From: Ricordea florida
Lineage: Eukaryota > Cnidaria > Anthozoa > Corallimorpharia > Ricordeidae
Assembly (NCBI GenBank): GCA_949710005.1
Contig: OX453273.1
Location: 37,430,538-37,494,537 of the forward strand
Length of the DNA stretch: 64,000 nucleotides
Direction of reading: 5' to 3'
Shown here in pieces: positions 60,001-64,000 of the stretch. Under the pieces are notes generated by a model. The model did no database searches and had not been told where the DNA came from. It saw nothing but the letters and a program-made list of their open reading frames with translations. Each line of letters begins with the position of its first letter. Within the stretch, counting starts at the first letter, position 1. Made by a program: the position numbers and the translations under genes.

Positions 60001-61762
60001 TTAGCTAGAAATAGTTAACCCTATGGCCTTGGTTGAGTTGAAGCCCTGTCACCTTCTCTGAGCATTACGATGTGTGTAACTCCATTTGCAAAACTGTCAT
60101 ATCAATTTCCAGTTTTCGCTGAACTAATTTGCAACGACTCCACAAAATGAAACTTTCATTTATTTAACATACGATCCAAAGTGCTCAGTAAGTTCTGTAC
60201 CGAAAGATACCCAGCATTTAACTTGTTGAGCAAAAACGAAATAGTAGTGTGACGCTCTAGTTCAAAATTGTGTTAACTGTAGTTGGGTTATTTTTACTAG
60301 GCACCAAGGTCATGTAAGGTTTTCTTTCTCCATCCCCAGGTCTCGCGTGGTTCTAAATTGTGGCTTGGACCTGGAGAAAAGCTTCACGCCTCTTGGAAGT
60401 CACATGATCCCGAGAGTGACATCTTTAAAACTGAATACTGCGTTGGTACACTACCGGTCGGTTGTCAAGTGCAATCCATGACTCGAATATCCCAGAATGC
60501 TTCAGACATCACGTGCACTGACTGTCAATTGAACCATCGTGGAAAGTACTACATCACTATCCGCGTGTGGAATGGCGCGGGACTGTATTCCTTTGCTACA
60601 ACAGATGAAATAAACGTGGATCTCACCCCTCCTTATGTTGCTGACGTCATACCTAGGAATGACGTGGTTTCCTGCGCAACAAACTGTACACTGGTATATC
60701 ATGTCAGTGTTTACAGTGACGAAGACAGTGGTATGAGGTCCTGCAGCTACGCTGTGAGAAATGGCAGTCATTTCATAACTGATTTTGTTAATTATGGATT
60801 ACACAATACCGTGGAAGCTACGAAGTTGCATCTGGTGTCAGGTGAGAAGTATGAGATCGCAGTTCGATGTGAAAACAACGTGGGACTCTTAACAGAAGTG
60901 GTTTCTAAGAGAAAGGTTCTAGTCGACAATACTCCACCTACACAGGTAAGCACTGATACTGTTTTTATGTACGCCTTAGATTTCGTTTTTACCAGGAGTT
61001 GATGGGCTCCTGGATTTTACCCATCACCAGATCTTCTTTCGCCCTGTTTCCTTGAAGTTTTCATTAGTTAACAAAGCCATGTTTAATCGACTACCGCGTT
61101 ACAAAGTTGAATCTCCTGATGAATACAGCAGGAATGTGTTTTCGCTCGGTGACCGCAGACCTCCTGGTAATTATTTACAACTTACTCGAACAAAACTACA
61201 TGTAATTAAAGCAGAGTTTCAGAGAAATCCGATATTGCATCTTTTGCGCTAAAGTAGGGCTTTAACGAAGGTTATACAGTGTAAGGTGCAATCGAGCACA
61301 CAACCCTTTACCGAAATTTTGCTTATAGCCTGTGACTGCCCTTATGACAGTATTACGTAAATGTTACTCGACGCGCGTTCCCCCGATATATATGTTTTAT
61401 ACACAATAATTTTGACATGAATTTTTCTCCTTCAAATCTTAGGGCTCAGTCATTGTGAGTGCAGACCACACGCATGACGTGTTTGGCATACACTCAAGCT
61501 GTCATCTCTACAACAGAACATTGCGGGCTCACTGGTTCGGTTTCCACGACCAAGATTCGGGAATTAGTGGCTTTCGTGTAGCAGTCGGCAAACAAGCAAA
61601 CGCCACCGACATCTTAGGATTCCAAGACGTTGGTGTGACCACAAACATCACTCTTCCTTTGAATAACGCTACTATGCTGTTTGAAGGCGATCTTGTTTAT
61701 GTGACAGTGGAGTCACGCAATACAGCAGGTCTCACCAGCCACAGTTCTTCACCGCCAACAAG
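41684..61762 (+). CDS. Gene B, coding span in window: secreted or surface TSP1/EGF/Cys-module/FN3-repeat protein (at least 2,731 aa)
   Basis: Exons: 41684-42056, 45130-45311, 46157-46405, 46774-47022, 49076-49295, 49508-49670, 53531-53686, 54277-59953, 60340-60945, 61443-61762. All junctions are GT-AG with matching phases. Residue order: signal peptide 1-22, polybasic patch 27-35, TSP1 about 47-100, EGF about 100-122, calcium-binding EGF 125-165, Cys-rich modules 166-545 with a disintegrin-like stretch near 515-540, then about 20 FN3-like repeats. The start is the first ATG of a hydrophobic leader. No transmembrane helix is seen; the last exon either splices on beyond 61762 (good donor, phase 2) or reads to a stop at 61826. 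The role is probably matrix or cell-surface adhesion, by analogy with TSP1/EGF/FN3 proteins. No named orthologue recognised. Confidence 0.8.
44536..44789. mobile_element. TIR element (about 254 bp)
   Basis: Ends GAGGGTCTCCCAGG at 44536-44549 and CCTGGGAGACCCTC at 44776-44789, exact inverse copies of 14 bp. The interior has repeated CCTTGTTCCCTTGTTCCC words. Short flanking ACATT on both sides may be a target duplication. Confidence 0.75.
44796..44842. repeat. Imperfect hairpin CGAGCGTT...AACGCTCG
   Basis: CGAGCGTTGGCCC at the left pairs with GGGCTAACGCTCG at the right. It directly adjoins the TIR element at 44536-44789 and may be a fragment of another. Confidence 0.5.
44888..45021. mobile_element. 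Short inverted-repeat element (134 bp)
   Basis: GATCTCATGTATATACCCACC at the left and GGTGGATATATACATGAGATC at the right, about 30 bp per arm with few mismatches. The interior carries two ACCATTCAATT copies. It ends about 110 bp before exon 2 of gene B. Confidence 0.75.
45130..45311 (+). CDS. Gene B exon 2: calcium-binding EGF and first Cys module
   Basis: Residues 125-185. The acceptor is ttttccccgcag|ATGTGA and the donor GTCAG|gtgaga. It begins DVNEC, the calcium-binding EGF signature, with C-x-C spacing up to NGSYTCQC. The C-terminal half (QCYSYGTINPSNACQ) is the same lead-in found in the next modules. Confidence 0.88.
45432..45905. repeat. Poly-G/poly-C bounded interspersed repeat with AAATAGGGTA words
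   Basis: Opens with a run of about 17 G and closes with CCCCCTCCCCCCCGGGGG. Between them (T)CATAAATAGGGTATC recurs at least five times. It is in gene B intron 2 (45312-46156). The short intron 46406-46773 shows nothing recognisable. Confidence 0.6.
46157..46405 (+). CDS. Gene B exon 3: Cys-rich module 1
   Basis: Residues 186-268, 83 codons, phase 0-0, so an exon-encoded module that can be duplicated cleanly. The pattern is W-T-x-N-D...C-x-DG-x-x-CT-x-DD-x-C-x-x-G-x-C-x-GTP-x-x-C, then a second Cys cluster ending GYPCQ. The acceptor is ctcttttag|GACTGT and the donor GCCAG|gtaaac. Confidence 0.88.
46774..47022 (+). CDS. Gene B exon 4: Cys-rich module 2
   Basis: Residues 269-351, the same 249-nt length and phase 0-0 as exon 3, and clearly homologous (YSWTPNDNLQCGD..., TKDDRCVSGDCVGTP, SGFCVIQ, GNPCQ). 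The two exons are a tandem exon duplication. The donor is GTCAG|gtaaga. Confidence 0.88.
47036..47223. mobile_element. 188-bp TIR element, TTA target duplication (Harbinger-like MITE)
   Basis: GGGTGCATTTTTTTGGTAT at the left and the inverse of GGGTGCGTTTTCTTGGTAT at the right, with arms of about 60 bp through TGTGATCC-AGATCACACGGATCA. Flanking TTA at 47033-47035 and 47224-47226 fits PIF/Harbinger insertion preference. It lies 13 bp after the exon 4 donor of gene B. Confidence 0.85.
47338..47414 (-). repeat. tRNA-derived SINE head
   Basis: On the minus strand there is an A-box (TAGCTCACCCGGTAGAG) and a perfect B-box in a T-arm (GCGGGTTCAAATCCCGC), followed by CTTTTTCAGGC. Acceptor ends do not pair, so it is a SINE rather than a functional tRNA. 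Confidence 0.6.
48164..48530 (+). mobile_element. Near full-length tRNA-derived SINE
   Basis: tRNA-like head (GTTGGTTGAGCACTGGAC, then GGTTCGAACCTCGGCC) with pol III boxes, about 250 bp of unrelated body, and a 3' tail AATAAAGTACTGATTGATTGATTG. The TGAT microsatellite tail implies mobilisation by a CR1/L2-type LINE. It is in gene B intron 4 (47023-49075). Confidence 0.78.
49076..49295 (+). CDS. Gene B exon 5: Cys-rich module 3 (shorter)
   Basis: Residues 352-425. The acceptor is ccattttacag|TGGTGC, phase 0, and the donor GCAG|gtatgc, phase 1. It holds STWSNREGVACDDGDQCTRGDTCTSGQC then a truncated second half, so it is a diverged third copy. Confidence 0.85.
49508..49670 (+). CDS. Gene B exon 6: Cys-rich module 4, first half
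   Basis: Residues 425-479. The acceptor is ttgcttccag|GAAATG, phase 1, and the donor GGGCAG|gtaatg, phase 2. It reads NPINQCQWCDVND ... AVACDDQNNCTKQDMCNAG and continues in exon 7 as R-CVGQGYSC, keeping the D-x-C-x-x-G-x-C pattern across a 3.9-kb intron. Confidence 0.85.
50598..52190. repeat. 32-bp satellite array, about 40 units, interrupted by a MITE
   Basis: Unit CCAGCCATTTTGTAACCAAA + GTCGTATCGTAT (32 bp), with variants adding GCG or CTGG between units. The array is broken by the 248-bp element at 51870-52117 and resumes after it. Because 32 is not a multiple of three, all three minus frames read a repeating WLDTIRLWLQN-type peptide. Gene B intron 6 (49671-53530); 49671-50597 shows nothing recognised. 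Confidence 0.93.
51870..52117. mobile_element. 248-bp TIR element inside the satellite
   Basis: Ends GCAGTGCCGTAACATGG and the inverse of GCTGTGCCGTAGCAGGG (14 of 17 match), flanked by AAG at 51867-51869 and 52118-52120. The interior has GGGGGGCATGCCCCCC and GCGCCTTCGGCGC hairpins. Satellite sequence on both sides proves it inserted into a pre-existing array. Confidence 0.85.
52512..53225. mobile_element. 714-bp hAT-like MITE with CCGGGC-rich terminal inverted repeats
   Basis: Left end GGGGCCCGATTACATGAGCC and right end the inverse of AGGGCCTGATTACATGAGCC. The arms continue about 60 bp through GGGCTGGCCCGG to CTCGGTTTGCCGAGAT. Flanking GTAGACTT / TTAGACTT is a 7-of-8 target duplication. Internal copies of CCGGGCCAGCCCGGCT around 52630-52740 and 53110-53210 give multiple subterminal palindromes. 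No transposase. Confidence 0.88.
53531..53686 (+). CDS. Gene B exon 7: Cys-rich module with disintegrin-like stretch
   Basis: Residues 479-531. The acceptor is ctttactag|GTGTGT, phase 2, and the donor GGAGAG|gtaaaa, phase 2. The end (GTICRAAADVCDQPER, joined to CDGSLGTC in exon 8) resembles the CR-x-x-x-D-x-CD-x-PE-x-C core of disintegrin/ADAM Cys-rich modules. There is no RGD and no metalloprotease, so this is a matrix-type module. Confidence 0.82.
53687..54276. other. Gene B intron 7
   Basis: 590 bp, AT-rich, nothing recognised. Introns 59954-60339 and 60946-61442 are likewise empty of recognisable features. Confidence 0.5.
54277..59953 (+). CDS. Gene B exon 8: 5.7-kb exon, about 17 FN3-like repeats
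   Basis: Residues 531-2423. The true exon begins upstream of the first in-frame Met, at accaaag|GTGTGA, phase 2, completing the disintegrin-like module. From about residue 549 there are repeats of 105-115 residues with consensus DxSPPxxGxVxDG, DYQ, W-x-F-x-D-x-ESGI-x-x-Y, GT, SxGLxLxxGxxYYVTV-x-A-x-NxAGL and SDGxxVD. The acidic ESG turn and the VD-TPP linkers repeat at nearly constant spacing. The donor is ACAGAG|gtgaga, phase 0. Many NxS/T sequons suggest glycosylation. Confidence 0.92.
60340..60945 (+). CDS. Gene B exon 9: two FN3-like repeats
   Basis: Residues 2424-2625, 202 codons, phase 0-0. The acceptor is ccatccccag|GTCTCG and the donor CTACACAG|gtaagc. Boundaries read VDLTPPYVADV and VDNTPPTQ. 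Cys pairs (YCVGTLPVGCQ, CTDCQ) match those in gene A. Confidence 0.88.
61443..61762 (+). CDS. Gene B exon 10: FN3-like repeat; 3' end uncertain
   Basis: Residues 2626-2731 plus two bases. The acceptor is caaatcttag|GGCTCA, phase 0. The unit runs from RAHWFGFHDQDSGI to NTAGLTSHSSSPP. A donor CAACAAG|gttaat would continue the gene past the window; otherwise the frame reads 21 more codons to a stop at 61826, adding a non-repetitive tail (SADNEDYAREGDFYC). I favour splicing, because the following residues no longer match the repeat. Confidence 0.7.
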
Positions 61763-62904
61763 GTTAATCTCGGCAGACAATGAGGATTATGCAAGAGAGG
61801 GAGACTTTTACTGTCTTAATGTTTGATAAAACTGCTGTATAGCCGACGCAGATAGGCAAACCAAAGTACATTTTTATCTCCAACTTCAGAACAGCTTAGT
61901 GTCAAAACTTCACAGGGACATAAATAAGTGCATGTATAGACGATTAGTATATAAAACGAGGACAGTGAGTTTCAGATCCACTAAGAGACGAGCCATCTTC
62001 CAGAAAGAAAAAAGCCCAGCGCTTCTAACTCACTCAATTTGCTGCTAAAATATTCGATTGCTGGGATGAAGTTTAGAAGTTGGCGTTCACGGTCCAACCT
62101 TTCTCTTTGTTAAGAATTTGAGGATTTTCCAGCTAAAGTCTGAATGAGTGACTAAATCCTCTCATGATCTTATAGCCTATGGTGTGTTACAGGAATTTAT
62201 GCCCTGAATGCCGGAGAAATATCGCTCGTACTGATCTTCTCACTGGTGAAAAGACAATAATTTTAAGTATGTGATTACGATAATGTTACCGTCAGCTTTG
62301 CAGGCTTTGAGCATTTTTAAAAGTTGGACGTATGTTAAGACTTCACATTTTAATTAGTCTTTGGTTTGCCGGGCTTTGTAAGACAACGTTTTAGCTGATA
62401 GCTTTTTAGTTGCATAGTCGGAAAGAGCTCTTTTTTAACTTACAATAAAATTGTTTTTATACTTAACTACTTGGTTTTCACTGAACTACTTTACTAAGAA
62501 TAGTGCTTACTGATGTGAAATTTCTCTCCTCGTGTTGAAATCCATACTTCACTCGTTCACTGCACTTACTCGTAGGATATCGATACGAACACTCGACAAG
62601 AAGTTTCAATGTCTCAGGCGCCCGTGTGGTACTCTCAATTTCTTTAGCAAAGGTCACTGACTGTTGCTCAGTACGTGATCGCGCATTTATTGGTTGAATT
62701 AACTAATAAGTACGAATTTCAATCGGTGCAACTTGTGTACTCTGTCACGGTATTAAATCAAGGTATGTAGGAAGTGACAATCTTGGCGGAAAATCCTTGG
62801 GGCAGCAGTAATAATATGTGTCAAACAAAACACGAAAATAATAGTGTTCACTCTCTTTACCCCCTCCCCTCCCCCCTCCCCCACCCCGGCAATGTTGTTA
62901 AGAC

Positions 62905-63470
62905 TATGGAAAATATAACATGAAATTCCGTTTCGAACATCGGAAAAACAGGAGGTAAGATTTCCGTATACTGGGTCCCTACTTCATTATGCGTTCTGTA
63001 ACAATACTTTTTCGTTCTTCGAACACAAGAAATATTTGCACTTGCATTTCACCAGACAAGACAGCTTCAGCATGCATAATGAAGTAGGAACCTGTGCGAA
63101 AAATCATTCCAAACAGGACTACCTTTTCAGACGTTCCGTTGATTCCGGAAAATCACGCTCCACCGGAAAGCCTAGGGAACTTGCATTCCATTTATTTTCT
63201 AACTGTTATTTCCGGGAACTTTGTGTCATCGCCAGCTCCAAGTTCCAGGAAACCCATACCATCTTCGCCATTCTCCAATAAAGAGAAAGCCAAAACGCAG
63301 GAATTACCAAATGGAACGTGCCATTTCAGTCGGCCGGACCAGCCGGTCGCTCGGTAGCACCTTCAACGGTTGTCCCAAATATCCCCCTCGGACCGAATCG
63401 AAAACCATTTGCTTGTGTTCCATTTACACGGGAAAACTGGTCAGCAGTACGATCACGGTGAATGCAAACT
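62905..63470 (+). repeat. Interspersed repeat related to the 9.7-kb element, split by the MITE
   Basis: Before the MITE: GAAATTCCGTTTCGAACATCGG. After it: CTACCTTTTCAGACGTTCCG, then TTCCATTTACACGGGAAAAC. Both blocks match the 9711-10049 element read on its minus strand. The order of the last block differs, so one copy is rearranged or a partial tandem. Confidence 0.6.
62954..63110. mobile_element. 157-bp TIR element, sister of 34010-34161, perfect 8-bp duplication
   Basis: Starts GGTAAGATTTCCGTATACTG and shares CCCTACTTCATTATGC with the copy at 34 kb. The right arm is GCATAATGAAGTAGGAACCTG. Flanked by AAACAGGA at 62946-62953 and again at 63111-63118. Confidence 0.9.
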
Positions 63471-63690
63471 GAACAAAGTTCAAAATTCCGTGAGAGATTG
63501 TCGTTTATGATTGTTTTGTAAAACCCACTTCTGTTTACATCCTCTTCGTGAACCTTTTTCGTTCAACCGGGAACACGACAGTTTTGAGGCATGAATTACC
63601 ATACTATGTAAACATTGGAGTCACAGCCCTCGATCTCTCACTCTTATGCTACTCGACCCAGATCGTCTGAGGCAGCCGCCATTTTGGAAT

Positions 63691-63987
63691 TAGGGACGGA
63701 CCATTAGAAAAGTGATGGGGGGGGGGGGTGGAGAAAAAACCAAAAAAAAATTCATGCAAGGGAAAATGCCAAGAAAAAAAATTCATGCAAGGAAGAAGGT
63801 AAAAAAAAAAATTCATGCAGAAGAGAGGTCCAATTGTGACTTTTTCACACGTAGTAACAAAAATTCGTGCAGAGGGGTTCACCTGAAAAAAAATTCTGCA
63901 CAAGCAGTGAGCGAAAAAAATAAATTCGTGCAAGCTGAAAATTCCCCACCCCTCCCCCCCATCACTTTTCTAATGGTCCGTCCCTTA
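63691..63987. mobile_element. TIR element (about 297 bp) with poly-G/poly-C inner ends
   Basis: AGGGACGGACCATTAGAAAA at the left and its inverse TTTTCTAATGGTCCGTCCCT at the right, followed inward by runs of G and C. The interior repeats AAAAAAATTCATGCAAG four to five times. No matching target duplication seen. Confidence 0.78.
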
Positions 63988-64000
63988 GGTGTACACATCA

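Larger units (their letters stand above)
61763..64000. other. Right flank: intron of gene B or intergenic
   Basis: No supported coding exon. It holds a C-rich run (62858-62888), the 157-bp MITE nested in another repeat (62905-63470) and the TIR element at 63691-63987. 61830-62850 shows nothing recognised. Confidence 0.5.

Noticed and set aside
61763-61826. Stop at 61826 as the true end of gene B
   Set aside because: Not excluded, but the 21 codons after a usable donor leave the repeat pattern and no transmembrane or terminal module follows; continuation by splicing seems likelier.

Overview
The window is nuclear DNA of an animal with large introns, GT-AG splicing, furin-processed secreted proteins and dense small transposons. 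The protein style (very long arrays of divergent fibronectin-III-like repeats, TSP1/EGF/calcium-binding EGF modules, Calx-beta) and the repeat landscape (tRNA-derived SINEs, a CR1/L2-like LINE, many short inverted-repeat elements) point to an anthozoan cnidarian, most likely a stony coral. That is inference; no taxonomic marker gene is present.

Two giant genes fill the window, arranged head to head around an intergenic gap of about 330 bp (41355-41683). Gene A runs leftward from 41354 to 2021. I placed 14 coding exons by reading frame, splice sites and intron phase. They sum to 20,451 nt, exactly 6,817 codons, giving a predicted 6,816-residue type I membrane protein. Its order is: signal peptide, a vitellogenin-N/large-lipid-transfer-protein-like region with helical superhelix, a long alpha-helical rod, a beta-propeller-like region, a hydrophobic Cys/Trp-rich module I do not recognise, about 30 FN3-like repeats interrupted by a second propeller-like region with a Cys-rich tail, a ZU5/GAIN-like juxtamembrane module, Calx-beta, one transmembrane helix and a 118-residue tail with FxNPxY. 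One exon alone is 12,066 bp.

Gene B runs rightward from 41684 and leaves the window or ends near 61.8 kb. Ten coding exons encode at least 2,731 residues: signal peptide, basic patch, TSP1, EGF, calcium-binding EGF, several Cys-rich modules (the last disintegrin-like) and about 20 FN3-like repeats of the same type as gene A. The shared repeats and divergent layout suggest a related, possibly co-regulated pair of cell-surface or matrix proteins.

Everything else is intronic or flanking. Gene A introns hold a minisatellite with a 276-bp higher-order period (5.4-6.5 kb), a 57-bp coding-type repeat (8.2-8.6 kb), a terminal-inverted-repeat element (9.7-10.05 kb), a foldback (32.0-32.1 kb), and an 8.3-kb first intron with a 152-bp TIR element, a 5'-truncated LINE reverse transcriptase and two copies of a recombinase-like gene fragment. 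Gene B introns hold several TIR elements, a SINE, a 32-bp satellite array (50.6-52.2 kb) and a 714-bp CCGGGC-rich element. The right flank carries a nested pair of repeats and a further TIR element at the edge.
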